Shown: piece after piece, positions 8,264 through 17,190 of the stretch
Layout of the letters: the number at the start of each line of letters is the position of its first letter
Numbering within the stretch: position 1 is the stretch's first letter
Assembly: GCA_002410555.1 (NCBI GenBank)
Contig: DHSR01000011.1
Span: 1-51,881 of the forward strand
Origin: Bacteroidales bacterium UBA5281
Lineage (GTDB): Bacteria; Bacteroidota; Bacteroidia; Bacteroidales; Lentimicrobiaceae
Direction: 5' to 3'
DNA: 51,881 nt
The notes under the pieces: model-generated
Database searches by the model: none
Seen by the model: only the letters and a program-made list of their open reading frames with translations
Told to the model about the DNA's origin: nothing
Position numbers and translations under genes: made by a program

Positions 8264-10339
8264 ATGAAAACCTTGTATATTATTGCAAAAATAGTGCTAA
8301 TGGCTGCATTGCTCGCATTAGCAACCCTTGGTACTGCCCAGACAGACACCCTGCTTCTGGAGGAGATACTTATCACAGCCAAAAGTTCAACCAACTTGTA
8401 TAAATCAAGTATAGAAGGAAAGACCATTCAGGTTGAAAATCCCCATGACGGAGGAGCAATGTTTATAAATCAGGCGGGGTTCGGAGTTGAAAAGAGAGGA
8501 AATTATGGGATGGAACCTGTATTGCGGGGTTTTAAATACAGCCAGCTCACCGTATTGATTGATGGAGGCATGCACAGCACCAATGCCTGCCCCAATCGAA
8601 TGGATCCAGCCATTTCACAGATCGCGCCCGAAGAAATTGAAAAAATCGAAGTCATTAAAGGCCCCTTTAGCGTGCGTTACGGAACTGCCCTGGGAGGCAT
8701 CATCAATATTGTAAACCGAAAGCCCGACCGTTCCACAGGGAAGAAGGCAGCCGGCAGCATCGAAGCCGGCTATCAGTCAAATGGAGGAAACTTCTACAGC
8801 AGTATGTTTGTCCAAACAGTTCATAATAAATTCGATTTCTCACTCAATGCCGGGTATAAAGACTATGGAAATTATAAAAGCGGCTCCGGTCAGAAGATTG
8901 CTTCTTCTTTTACCCGGTTTGGTTACGCTACCAAACTGGGTTATCAGCTTGCAGACAATCGCCGCTTACAACTAACCTGGCGTCAAAGCCTGGCTAAAGA
9001 TATACTTTACGCCGGTCTTCCCATGGATGCGGATAAAGACAACAGCAGTATGGTGTCTCTGGATTATGTCGCCCACAGTTTATCCCCGGTAATGAAGTCA
9101 TTAAAAGTGAAATTGTATGGCAGCTATGTTGACCATGAAATGTCAAATACCCTCAGGCCTGCATATGCTGCGGTTCATGCGGTATCTCCGGTTACTGCCA
9201 GAGTAATGGGTGGTCGTACCGAACTTGGACTACAAACTTTTACGAATAACCTTCTTTATGCAGGGATTGATTTCAAACACATTGAAAAGGATGGCTATCG
9301 GGAACGTCTCGTATATAAGAATACCTGCACAGGAGAAGTTTATGATGAACCAAAACAGTTCTTTGACAAAACCTGGCAGGATTCCAATCACGATGACCTG
9401 GGCATTTTTCTGGAAAATAAGTACGAATTTTCTCCAAACCTGTTCTGGACATTGGGGCTGAGATCGGATTACATATTTTATGGTATCAATGATCCTGTAG
9501 CTGGATTTGAAGAGCAATACAACCATAAAATAATCCCCAAATCCCGTGTGGATATTTCCGCCACAACCTCGTTCACCTGGTTCCTGCCCAAAGGGTACAG
9601 TTTTTTCGTTGCGGCTGCCCGTTCCACACGCGCTCCTGAACTTACTGAGCTGTTTATCAATCACCTGAGCGTGGGAATGGATGCTTACGAATACCTGGGA
9701 AACCCAAACCTGAAATCCGAAGTAAATAATCAGTTCGATTTGCGCGCCGAAAAACAAATAGACAAACTGATCCTGTTTGTAGATGTTTTTTATGCATATA
9801 TCAATGATTATATCACTGCTGCTGTTGACACGACAATCGGAAGGGTTTATACACCTTGTCAGGAACCGAAATTTACCAAAGTATTCTATAATGTGGATGA
9901 AGCATTGCTTAGCGGCTTCGAGAGCGGGATTAACTGGCAGTTTTTTCCCCGCTTTAACTATAGTTTGTCTGTTTCATATACCTATGGTGAAAATTTAAGC
10001 TGGAAAGAGCCGCTTGCTGAGATAACCCCGCTTACGGTTCAAACAGCTTTAGTTTATAAAGATATGAAATTCCATACCGAACTGCATGCCCGCTTTGTAG
10101 ATGAGCAGACCCGTGTGGCACCTGCCTTTAATGAATCCAGAACGCCTGGCTTTGCAGTGTTTGATTTTTATGCCGACTATACCTTCGGGGAATCTTTCCA
10201 GATCATGATTAGTGTCCGGAACATGTTCGACAAAAATTATGCGGAACACCTGAGCCGGGCATACAAGGCAATGGACATTCAAAGTTTATACTTTGAGCCG
10301 GGAAGAAGTGTTAACTTTGGCTTGAAATATAAATTTTGA
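8264..10339 (+). CDS. nosA: TonB-dependent copper receptor (NosA/OprC-like)
   Basis: Outer-membrane receptor of 691 residues. ATG 8264 is chosen because it starts a clear signal peptide ending near TAQ; the frame stays open upstream. The plug domain (about 55-175) contains LRGFKYSQLTVLIDGG and the IEVIKGPFSVRYG motif typical of TonB receptors, followed by a 22-strand-type barrel ending in an aromatic residue (KYKF). The plug carries C109-P-N-R-M113, and the barrel has H291-E-M293. Together these match the CxxxM and HxM copper ligands described for Pseudomonas OprC, the relative of NosA from P. stutzeri. It should import copper across the outer membrane to supply CuA and CuZ. Its place inside the nos operon supports that. 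Confidence 0.85.
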   Translation: MKTLYIIAKIVLMAALLALATLGTAQTDTLLLEEILITAKSSTNLYKSSIEGKTIQVENPHDGGAMFINQAGFGVEKRGNYGMEPVLRGFKYSQLTVLIDGGMHSTNACPNRMDPAISQIAPEEIEKIEVIKGPFSVRYGTALGGIINIVNRKPDRSTGKKAAGSIEAGYQSNGGNFYSSMFVQTVHNKFDFSLNAGYKDYGNYKSGSGQKIASSFTRFGYATKLGYQLADNRRLQLTWRQSLAKDILYAGLPMDADKDNSSMVSLDYVAHSLSPVMKSLKVKLYGSYVDHEMSNTLRPAYAAVHAVSPVTARVMGGRTELGLQTFTNNLLYAGIDFKHIEKDGYRERLVYKNTCTGEVYDEPKQFFDKTWQDSNHDDLGIFLENKYEFSPNLFWTLGLRSDYIFYGINDPVAGFEEQYNHKIIPKSRVDISATTSFTWFLPKGYSFFVAAARSTRAPELTELFINHLSVGMDAYEYLGNPNLKSEVNNQFDLRAEKQIDKLILFVDVFYAYINDYITAAVDTTIGRVYTPCQEPKFTKVFYNVDEALLSGFESGINWQFFPRFNYSLSVSYTYGENLSWKEPLAEITPLTVQTALVYKDMKFHTELHARFVDEQTRVAPAFNESRTPGFAVFDFYADYTFGESFQIMISVRNMFDKNYAEHLSRAYKAMDIQSLYFEPGRSVNFGLKYKF

Positions 10340-10403
10340 TGCGCCAGGGATGAAATTCGATGAACCCTTTTGAATTAATGAATACCAAGTATTAATTTCC
10401 AGA

Positions 10404-11219
10404 ATGATGGACAAAGAGAAAAAAAACATTAAGCGTCGGGAATTTTTAAAAGGCAGCCTGGTTGCTTCAGGTGCGCTTGCATTGTTTGGAACAGGAGCAT
10501 TTATCCTTGATAATAAGGCTGCTGAAAACATACCGAGGGAAGACTTCTTACGACCTCCCGGTGCCATAGATGAAAAAGACTTTTTATATGGCTGTATAAA
10601 ATGTGGACTTTGCGTTCAGATATGTCCGGTTCAGGCCATCAAGCTTTCAGGTGCTACCGAAGGATTGGCCTTTGGAACGCCTTACATAGAGCCCCGGATG
10701 CAACCTTGTGATTTTTCGTGTGACGCACTGCAATGCGTTGAAACGTGTCCGACAGCAGTTCTGGATTTCAAACCTTTTAAAGAGGCGGGGCTGAGGGCTG
10801 TTGAAGAAGCTGCAGCTCAGCCCGGGGCCGATCTGTCACAGGTAAACCCCTTTGAAGTTCAAAAGGTGGCCATGAAGGAAGAAGTGAGAATAGGTAAAGC
10901 GCGGGTGAACAAAAGCACTTGCCTGGCACACAATGAGCAAGGTTTTAAAGGGATCTCCCGTGGAAAAGATTTTGAAGGAATCTATCGTTCTCCCAATTCC
11001 GATGCAACTTCTGCAAGTCCCTTGAGTGACCGGGTGTTCAATCGGGAGATTTGCAACTTATGTATAACCGAATGCCCCATAGGCGAAAAGGCCATTTATC
11101 AGAAGTTAAATCGTAGCGGAAAGCTCGTTCCTCATGTGCTGGACGGATGCACCGGTTGCGGGGTATGCCAGATGGTTTGCCCTACTGAAGATGCCAGTAT
11201 TGTTGTAGAACCTTATTAA
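10404..11219 (+). CDS. nosG: NosG-type periplasmic polyferredoxin
   Basis: A 271-residue iron-sulphur protein related to NapG/NosG. A twin-arginine-like signal (KRREFLKG, then a hydrophobic stretch) suggests export by Tat in folded form. Cysteine motifs for four [4Fe-4S] clusters are visible: CIKCGLCVQICP, CDFSCDALQCVETCP, CNLCITECP and CTGCGVCQMVCP. In clade II nos systems NosG and NosH are thought to form a menaquinol-oxidising route that feeds electrons to the periplasmic cytochromes and NosZ, replacing NosR. nosH follows after 10 bases. Two adjacent start codons (10404 and 10407) are possible. Confidence 0.9.
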   Translation: MMDKEKKNIKRREFLKGSLVASGALALFGTGAFILDNKAAENIPREDFLRPPGAIDEKDFLYGCIKCGLCVQICPVQAIKLSGATEGLAFGTPYIEPRMQPCDFSCDALQCVETCPTAVLDFKPFKEAGLRAVEEAAAQPGADLSQVNPFEVQKVAMKEEVRIGKARVNKSTCLAHNEQGFKGISRGKDFEGIYRSPNSDATSASPLSDRVFNREICNLCITECPIGEKAIYQKLNRSGKLVPHVLDGCTGCGVCQMVCPTEDASIVVEPY

Positions 11220-11229
11220 ATCACTAGCT

Positions 11230-12177
11230 ATGTTATCAGAATATTTTTCAAACGGAAAAAATAAAACGCCACTCCCCCCCAAACCTGTGGAAGACATGCC
11301 GCACACCCTTGCCGGGCTTAGCTTTAAAGCATGGCGTGATGCACGCAAAAAGAACCATAAAATGCGGAATGTCCGCTGGAGTGTACTGGTATTTATGAAT
11401 CTGTTGTTTGTCGTTTCATTTGCATTCGACCTGGCCATACTCGAAGGTTCACTGAGCGGATCGCGCCTGGTAGGATTTTACCTGATGGACCCCTTTAATA
11501 GTTTGCAATTATTGGCCATATCTTCCAGAACCGGATACATAGCCATGCTTACGATGAATTTTTGGATTGGCGTGATTACCATCCTTTTGTTTTGGTTTAT
11601 TTTGGGAGGTCGGACCTTTTGTTCATGGATGTGCCCCTATCACTTCCTGGCCGAATGGGCCGAAAAAGTGCATAACTATTTAGTAAACAAGAAAAAAATC
11701 AGGGAACATCACTATCACGTTGGGCTGCGTTTTGTATTTCTAGTGGGATTTATACTGTTGGCAGTGCTCACAGCCAATCTTGTTTTCGAAAATCTGAATG
11801 TTGTGGGCATTATTTCAAAATCAATGATTTACGGGCCAAGTTTGCTGTTGCTCTGGGTACTGGCCATCATTTTATTTGAAGTATTTGTGAGCAAACGATT
11901 TTGGTGTAGATACGTTTGCCCCATAGGTGCAACTTATAGCCTGGTAGGCAAGCTATCCCCCGTTGCTGTAAAATTTGAACTTGACAAATGCGGCTATTGT
12001 CTTGAATGTCATAAAGTTTGCCTGGTTCCCCATGAACTGTGGTTTGTAAAGCGCGGAGCTGCTACCCGGGAAGTTCATTTTGTAGGCTCAGATTGCACCA
12101 GATGCGGCTTGTGTGTGGATGTGTGCCCGGGCAAAGCACTTACCTATTCGGTTAGAGGTGCTTCTTCGATTATGTAA
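11230..12177 (+). CDS. nosH: NosH-type membrane ferredoxin (quinol dehydrogenase partner of NosG)
   Basis: A 315-residue NapH/NosH-family inner-membrane protein. There are four to five transmembrane helices (first about residues 54-76). Two CxxxCP motifs at membrane faces (FCSWMCPYH and WCRYVCPIGA) are characteristic of NapH/NosH/CcoG-type proteins. The C-terminal part carries two [4Fe-4S] motifs (CGYCLECHKVC and CTRCGLCVDVCP). It probably takes electrons from menaquinol and passes them to NosG. It is tightly spaced with nosG upstream and nosF 19 bases downstream. Confidence 0.9.
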   Translation: MLSEYFSNGKNKTPLPPKPVEDMPHTLAGLSFKAWRDARKKNHKMRNVRWSVLVFMNLLFVVSFAFDLAILEGSLSGSRLVGFYLMDPFNSLQLLAISSRTGYIAMLTMNFWIGVITILLFWFILGGRTFCSWMCPYHFLAEWAEKVHNYLVNKKKIREHHYHVGLRFVFLVGFILLAVLTANLVFENLNVVGIISKSMIYGPSLLLLWVLAIILFEVFVSKRFWCRYVCPIGATYSLVGKLSPVAVKFELDKCGYCLECHKVCLVPHELWFVKRGAATREVHFVGSDCTRCGLCVDVCPGKALTYSVRGASSIM

Positions 12178-12196
12178 TCACTTTTCAAATTAAGAT

Positions 12197-12895
12197 ATGA
12201 CGGAACCTCTAGACAACATACTGATTCGGATTCGTGAGCTGACAAAAACCTTTAAACAGCAAACGGTTATCAATGGTCTGACCGTTGATCTGAATAGTAA
12301 TGATCGCATTGCTCTCATCGGACAAAACGGAGCCGGAAAAACTACGCTGATCCGATGTATTTTAGGGCAATATAACTTTGAAGGTGAACTGGAAGTTATG
12401 GGTATGAATCCCCGCAAATCGCGAAAGTTGATTTTACAGGAAATAGGATTTGTGCCCCAGACTCCGCCTCCAATTAAACTTACCGTGAAGGAACTGATCA
12501 ATTTTTTAGAGAAAATTACCCATACTCCGGCAGCGGAATTTTATAAAATCAGCAACGATCTTGGGTTAGACATTGCTCAAAACCTCAGCAAACCGTTTCA
12601 TAAACTCTCAGGAGGCATGAAACAAAAGCTGCTAATAAGTTTTGCCCTGGGCCGCAAGGTGAAAGTATTGTTGCTTGATGAACCCTCTGCAAATCTGGAT
12701 CCGCAGGCCCGGATCATTTTATTCGATCATCTGAAAAACTACTCCACCAATACACTTATGGTCTTAAGCAGTCACCGTATGGAGGAAATAGGCGATCTGG
12801 TAACCCGGGTCATCGAAATGGATCTGGGCCAAATCGTTGTGGACAAAGAAGTGAATAACCCTCAAAATATTTTAAGCCATGAAAAATCGTTTTAA
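12197..12895 (+). CDS. nosF: NosF, ABC transporter ATPase
   Basis: A 232-residue cytoplasmic ATPase with a Walker A motif (GQNGAGKTT, about residues 42-50), a Q-loop (FVPQTP), an ABC signature (LSGGM), a Walker B motif (VLLLDEPSANLDP) and a switch His (SSHRMEE). With NosY it forms the ABC transporter that works with NosD in CuZ assembly, probably supplying the sulphur-containing species. Its end overlaps the nosL start by 17 bases, which indicates translational coupling. Confidence 0.93.
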   Translation: MTEPLDNILIRIRELTKTFKQQTVINGLTVDLNSNDRIALIGQNGAGKTTLIRCILGQYNFEGELEVMGMNPRKSRKLILQEIGFVPQTPPPIKLTVKELINFLEKITHTPAAEFYKISNDLGLDIAQNLSKPFHKLSGGMKQKLLISFALGRKVKVLLLDEPSANLDPQARIILFDHLKNYSTNTLMVLSSHRMEEIGDLVTRVIEMDLGQIVVDKEVNNPQNILSHEKSF

Positions 12896-13364
12896 TTTAC
12901 TGCTCATCCTTTGCGGGATGATGCTGATTGCTGCCTGCACACGCACGGCAGATCAAACTCCCCGCGAAATTAATTTCGACCGGGATATTTGTATCAACTG
13001 CCTTATGGGCCTTGCCGATCAGAAGTTCTCGGCCCAGTCTGTCAATATGCGAAACGAAGTGCTTTGGTATGATGATCTCGGCTGCCTGGTAGAATACATG
13101 AAAACTCCCGACTGGGAGTCCTATGGAGGTGATGATGCGGTTTCCTATATTGGTGACGCTGAAACCGGCGAATGGCTCAGGGTGGAAGATGCCTGGTATG
13201 TATTTGGTGTGGATACACCCATGGGTTATGGTTACGCTGCCCATAAAGAAAAACGTGAAGGCGCTTTTGATTTTGAAACTACTGTTCAGCGGATCAATGA
13301 TGGACTAACCATGAGGGAGGATTTTCTGGAGAAAAAGAAAATGTTACATCATGATATGAATTAA
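12879..13364 (+). CDS. nosL: NosL, copper-chaperone lipoprotein
   Basis: A 161-residue lipoprotein with a lipobox at LIAA-C20. The NosL copper(I) site CxxCxM is present as C38-I-N-C41-L-M43, and the following conserved Asp/Trp-rich region (WYDDLGCLVEYM, GYGYAAHKE) matches the family. NosL binds Cu(I) and delivers it for NosZ metallation through NosD/NosF/NosY. The start lies inside nosF. Confidence 0.9.
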   Translation: MKNRFNLLLILCGMMLIAACTRTADQTPREINFDRDICINCLMGLADQKFSAQSVNMRNEVLWYDDLGCLVEYMKTPDWESYGGDDAVSYIGDAETGEWLRVEDAWYVFGVDTPMGYGYAAHKEKREGAFDFETTVQRINDGLTMREDFLEKKKMLHHDMN

Positions 13365-13395
13365 TCATTGTGGCAATCAACTGATACATCAGAAG

Positions 13396-14244
13396 ATGAG
13401 TTTAGAAAAAATAACACATTCCAGCCTCTTTCAGATCATGAATGCAGATATTTATCAAAGTCTGCGTTCCAGATGGTTCTGGGTTTATAGTATTTTATTC
13501 GGAGGCTTTGTTGCGGTAATGTTTGCGACCGGCATAACCGAATCTCAAATCATCGGTTTTGTTGGGCTTAGCAGGCTAATGGTTACCTTTATGCAGGTCA
13601 GCATGGTTATTCTTCCCATATATGTGTTAATAACCACGGTTAGATCGGTAGTTGGCGACCGCGAATCGAATGTAATGGAATATATGCTTTCCCTGCCTGT
13701 ATCCTTTTCGGGTTATTTCTGGGGAAAATTTGCTGCCAAATTTCTGGTTACCTACATTCCGGTTTTTATTGCCCTGTTTGGTGCCGCTCTATGGGGAAGT
13801 CTTACCAAACTTGATGTTCCCTGGGATTTGTTTATGCTATACAGCGCTTTGCTGGCTGCTATGATTTTCTGCTTTCTGGGAATCAGTATGTTCATTTCGG
13901 CAGTAGCACATTCTCAGGATCTTGCCATCAGCTCAGCTTTTGTTCTGTGGTTACTGCTGGTCGCATTTTTAGACCTGATTCTGATGGGATTACTCTTAAA
14001 GCTCAGACTGGATGCCGGAACCGTAATTGGTATAGGTATGCTTAATCCATTGCAGGTTTTTCGTACTGCAGTGCTGGTACTTTTCGACCCCGATTTAACG
14101 GTTATGGGCGCTGCTTCCTATTTTATTCTCGACACGGTAAGCCGTGAACTCTTTATCGTGTTTGCCATTGCCTATCCCATTTTATTGGGCGGATTATTTG
14201 GATGGCTGGGAAATTATTTTTTTAACACAAAGGATATTTTATGA
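13396..14244 (+). CDS. nosY: NosY, ABC transporter permease
   Basis: A 282-residue inner-membrane protein with six predicted transmembrane helices (first about residues 28-47, last near 255-275). It contains the VVGDRESNVMEYMLSLPVS segment typical of ABC-2-type NosY permeases, where the coupling helix meets NosF. It completes the NosDFY maturation system. Its stop overlaps the following lipoprotein gene by 4 bases (ATGA), tying that gene to the nos operon. Confidence 0.92.
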   Translation: MSLEKITHSSLFQIMNADIYQSLRSRWFWVYSILFGGFVAVMFATGITESQIIGFVGLSRLMVTFMQVSMVILPIYVLITTVRSVVGDRESNVMEYMLSLPVSFSGYFWGKFAAKFLVTYIPVFIALFGAALWGSLTKLDVPWDLFMLYSALLAAMIFCFLGISMFISAVAHSQDLAISSAFVLWLLLVAFLDLILMGLLLKLRLDAGTVIGIGMLNPLQVFRTAVLVLFDPDLTVMGAASYFILDTVSRELFIVFAIAYPILLGGLFGWLGNYFFNTKDIL

Positions 14245-15176
14245 TCTCACGCATGAAAATGCTTGCTTTTTTTATCGTTCTTACCGGCATAATACACGGA
14301 TGCTGCTGCAAAGACCCTTCCTCTGTACATGAACGTCTGTTTCCTGATCTGCCAGATACCAGTAATTTGCCCGTATTGCCTTCTTCAACTACTGCGGAAT
14401 ACCGCAAACACATCATTCAGCAAGAGGTGATGCTGCCCAATGGCAACCAACGCAGGCAGGGTATTGAATTTATTCCTCAGGATTATGACGATTTCAGATT
14501 TCAAAATCTGGACGATGTGAAATGGATTGAAAAATCGGTTCGGTATGGTGATTTCAGGGGAGTAAGCTTGAGAACTTCCGATGCAAGTGGAAGCGATTTC
14601 TCTAATGCTGACTTCCGGCTGGCCGATTTGCGCTGGTCTTTTTTCAATAAAACAACCCTGAAGCACTGCAATTTCTCACAAGCCATATTGTTCAGAACAG
14701 CCATGAATGAAGCCTTACTGGATTCCAGTGATTTTAAGGGTTCCAACATGTTTGGGGTTAAAGGCAACCATTCCTCTTTCCGGTTTGCCGACTTTAGCAA
14801 TGCCCTGATGAAAGAATCAGAACTTGCCGATGCTGACTTCTCCAGAAGCAGAGCCCTGAATGTGAAATTTATCATCACCGTTTTTGCGGGTTCCCGCTTT
14901 GATTCCGCTGACTTCAGCTATTCCGATTTTACTGGTGCAGGGCTTGAGGCATGCAGCTTTCAATACGCCCGGCTACACAACGTTTCTTTTAGTGGTGCCC
15001 ACTTGCAGGAAGCCAGCTTTAGAAATGCAGACCTGAAAAATGCAGACTTCTTCGCTGCCGAACTGGTGGATACTGATTTTAATGATGCCATAAATATTCC
15101 TGAGGATGTCCTGCCGTTTATTGATGAAAATGGGCTTGCTACCGGAGTAGTTTATTCTAAAAATAAAAGACAATGA
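14241..15176 (+). CDS. Pentapeptide-repeat lipoprotein at the end of the nos operon
   Basis: A 311-residue protein. The N-terminal signal ends in a lipobox (IIHG-C) followed by two more cysteines and Lys-Asp. From about residue 95 to 285 it is built of pentapeptide repeats of the A(D/N)(L/F)xx type (for example SNADFRLADLRWS, RNADLKNADFFAAEL), which fold as a right-handed quadrilateral beta-helix. The function is unknown. The 4-base overlaps with nosY before and a YceI-family gene after make co-translation likely. A structural or docking role at the membrane near the N2O reductase is speculation. Not a family known to me as a standard nos gene. Confidence 0.75.
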   Translation: MISRMKMLAFFIVLTGIIHGCCCKDPSSVHERLFPDLPDTSNLPVLPSSTTAEYRKHIIQQEVMLPNGNQRRQGIEFIPQDYDDFRFQNLDDVKWIEKSVRYGDFRGVSLRTSDASGSDFSNADFRLADLRWSFFNKTTLKHCNFSQAILFRTAMNEALLDSSDFKGSNMFGVKGNHSSFRFADFSNALMKESELADADFSRSRALNVKFIITVFAGSRFDSADFSYSDFTGAGLEACSFQYARLHNVSFSGAHLQEASFRNADLKNADFFAAELVDTDFNDAINIPEDVLPFIDENGLATGVVYSKNKRQ

Positions 15177-15820
15177 AATGCAGCATTTTCCATAGCAGAA
15201 ATGTAAAAGCCATTTTGATGAGTCTGATCATTCTGGGATTATTCTCAGGCTTTGCATTGTCTGACCAGAAAAAAGGCAAAACTGCTCAATCAAAAGTTTA
15301 TCTCATTGATGTTGATAGTAGCCGGGTTTTCTGGCGTTTGGACGCGCATTCAGGTGTTATCCCAGTACTCGAAGGAAGGCTGGTCTTTAATGATGATAAT
15401 CTGGTAGATGCCTTTGTTAAAGTTCAAATGGACAGCCTGCGTAATCTGGATATTGACTACAAGTTGATGAGGGTAGTTTTGGAGAATACCATAAAATCAA
15501 AAGAGGTTTTTTACACCGAACAATTTCCTTACGCCTACTTTAGATTTTACACTTCTGAAAAAATTGCAACAGACAGCCTGAAGGTAGCCGGAGATCTTGA
15601 AATAAAGGAAATAGAAAATTGCATCTGGTTTAAAACCGAAGTGAAATTCAACAATGAAAGTGTAGTGGTAAATACCGATACAATTAATGTTGACCGCATA
15701 AGGTGGGGCATCACCTCTATGTCGAAAGCATTTGTTACCAGTGATGAAGGATATATCATTAGTGATATTTTTAAACTTCAGATCCATTTAACCGGTGTGC
15801 TTAAACCGGAAAACCAATAA
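15173..15820 (+). CDS. YceI-family periplasmic protein
   Basis: A 215-residue protein with an N-terminal signal or anchor (residues 12-30), then the YceI-like beta-barrel pattern: a start at YLIDVDSSRVFWRLDAHSG, internal KSKEVFYTEQFPYAYFRF (compare the usual FDxxxYPxxxF motif), and IDRIRWGI-type wording near the end (VDRIRWGITSMSK). YceI proteins bind long isoprenoid chains such as polyprenols or quinones. It overlaps the pentapeptide-repeat gene by 4 bases and is the last gene of the nos run. The link to menaquinol-dependent N2O reduction is only suggestive. Confidence 0.75.
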   Translation: MKCSIFHSRNVKAILMSLIILGLFSGFALSDQKKGKTAQSKVYLIDVDSSRVFWRLDAHSGVIPVLEGRLVFNDDNLVDAFVKVQMDSLRNLDIDYKLMRVVLENTIKSKEVFYTEQFPYAYFRFYTSEKIATDSLKVAGDLEIKEIENCIWFKTEVKFNNESVVVNTDTINVDRIRWGITSMSKAFVTSDEGYIISDIFKLQIHLTGVLKPENQ

Positions 15821-16148
15821 ATAACTTCACTTTTTCAAAATAGCAATTTCTCTTCACAGCCATAGGCGATATATTCAAATAAGCCACATATTGTTTATCA
15901 TTTTTGTGAGCAGTACCTGCTGTAAAATTATTATATCATTAGATATCAATATGATTAATGATGTATTTAATATTTCATGCAAGATTTTCTTTTATTCCAT
16001 ACTTTTCAGCAGACCAGAATAAAACCTTTAAATCTCGTAAATCCCATCTGCCCGCAAAGGTGTACACGCGGTCAGGCTGTCGCAAGTAGATTAAGCTTGG
16101 TTTATCAGCGTATGGTTAAATGGTTATATCTCATTATGCTCCAATAAA
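15821..16148. other. Intergenic stretch without recognised features
   Basis: About 330 bases of AT-rich sequence between the YceI-family gene and the convergent small minus-strand gene. No gene, RNA or clear terminator was recognised. Only short weak repeats (ATATCATTA-like) are seen. Confidence 0.5.
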
Positions 16149-16176
16149 CAAAAAAGGATGGAACCATGTCCATCCT
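16149..16176 (-). terminator. Terminator of the small minus-strand gene
   Basis: An 8-bp perfect stem (16155-16162 with 16169-16176) with a 6-base loop, followed on the minus strand by a T-run. It lies 21 bases beyond the stop of the 45-residue gene and supports that gene being real. Confidence 0.75.
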
Positions 16177-16197
16177 ATGCAAGTTTGAATGCCCGTT

Positions 16198-16335
16198 CTA
16201 TTTGTCTTTTGACTTGGGCTTCATGGCTCCTGCACCTGACTTAGCGGGGGCTGCAGAATTATTACCTCTTCCTTTACCAGACTTATTGCCGGTTTTGGAT
16301 GGTCCATTATCTGGTTTTTCACCTGTCTTTGCCAT
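16198..16335 (-). CDS. Small basic, disordered protein (45 residues)
   Basis: An open frame of 45 residues read from ATG 16335 to TAG 16198. Its product is rich in Lys, Gly, Pro, Ala, Asn and Ser and begins MAKTGEKPDNG. It has no hydrophobic core and should be disordered and positively charged. It is not recognised. Support comes from a biased, coherent amino-acid composition and a well-formed terminator 21 bases after its stop. Nucleic-acid binding is a guess from the charge alone. Confidence 0.55.
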   Translation of the reverse strand: MAKTGEKPDNGPSKTGNKSGKGRGNNSAAPAKSGAGAMKPKSKDK

Positions 16336-16396
16336 GTTATTTAAAATTAAAGTTATCCTACTCTGTTTGGCTTTTCGGATTTGGCCCCTGCAATAT

Positions 16397-16404
16397 TACC
16401 TTTG
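16397..16404 (+). promoter_or_regulatory. Candidate -7 box inside a small hairpin
   Basis: TACCTTTG matches TAnnTTTG and sits within a perfect 7-bp inverted repeat (16387-16393 with 16402-16408). It lies 27 bases before an ATG (16432) that opens a 30-codon frame ending at 16524. A -33 element at normal spacing is not seen. Either a promoter for a tiny gene or chance. Confidence 0.3.
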
Positions 16405-16532
16405 CAGGAAGGGAATTTAACTTAATTCTAAATGCTCAAAACCGTCTTCAAATCTTGTGCCGAAACCATGGATGTATGCAGGATATTGATTTCCTCAGAT
16501 GATATAGATTTTAATTACCCATGAATGAATGG

Positions 16533-17012
16533 TTAAGGTATCAGCGTATATCCCTGAGCAGTCAATGCCGGAAAAGTAAGTAATGCAGATAGAGAAATTT
16601 CCACATAATGGTTTATATCTGATACTTCAATATTGTTACCGGCAATGGACTGACCACAAATGTATATTCGAACATTGCTTTCTACCAGTTTCTTCAGAAG
16701 ATCAAGATTTGGATTGGGTTTGCCTTTTAGTTCCTTGTACTTTTCATCGGTGAGTGCCAGAGTGTAAGCTTTACCATATACAATGGCAGCGAGTTTAACC
16801 TGATCAGCATCAATGCCTGAAACCTTAAAAAGATTTATAGCCCGGGCCATGCGCCATAAAGCTGCATTTACACCTTGTTTTGTTTTGCTTGAGCCAATGT
16901 TGAACAACAGTTTGTATTCATGATTATTGGTGGGAAGGTGCTTTGATTGCGGATAAAATTTTATTTTGCCATAACCTTCAATTGCAGGGGTTTGCCATTG
17001 TATGTCTTTCAT
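16533..17012 (-). CDS. DsrE/DsrF-like family protein
   Basis: A 159-residue soluble protein of the DsrE-like fold. The central region (YKLLFNIGSSKTKQGVNAAL, then RMARAINLFKVSG, then KLAAIVYGKAYTLAL) matches the DsrE/YchN pattern. A single Cys lies in the VRIYICGQS segment, the position that in this fold often carries the reactive or sulphur-accepting cysteine. Members trimerise or hexamerise and take part in sulphur relay or have unknown roles. There are no sulphur-oxidation genes nearby, so the role here is open. Confidence 0.75.
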   Translation of the reverse strand: MKDIQWQTPAIEGYGKIKFYPQSKHLPTNNHEYKLLFNIGSSKTKQGVNAALWRMARAINLFKVSGIDADQVKLAAIVYGKAYTLALTDEKYKELKGKPNPNLDLLKKLVESNVRIYICGQSIAGNNIEVSDINHYVEISLSALLTFPALTAQGYTLIP

Positions 17013-17190
17013 TTCTTAAAGTGTTTAATGTTTATATTGAGGTTACAAGTGATGTGAGAATTATTGAAGTCTGAAGCCAGCCTGTTTTTCTTTTTGAATT
17101 CTGTATTTTCAGTTTAAAAGTGTAGATTTTAATTCGATGACATGGGAATTTAGTTACCCAACCGTGAAGGCAGGTCAGAGATTAAACACA

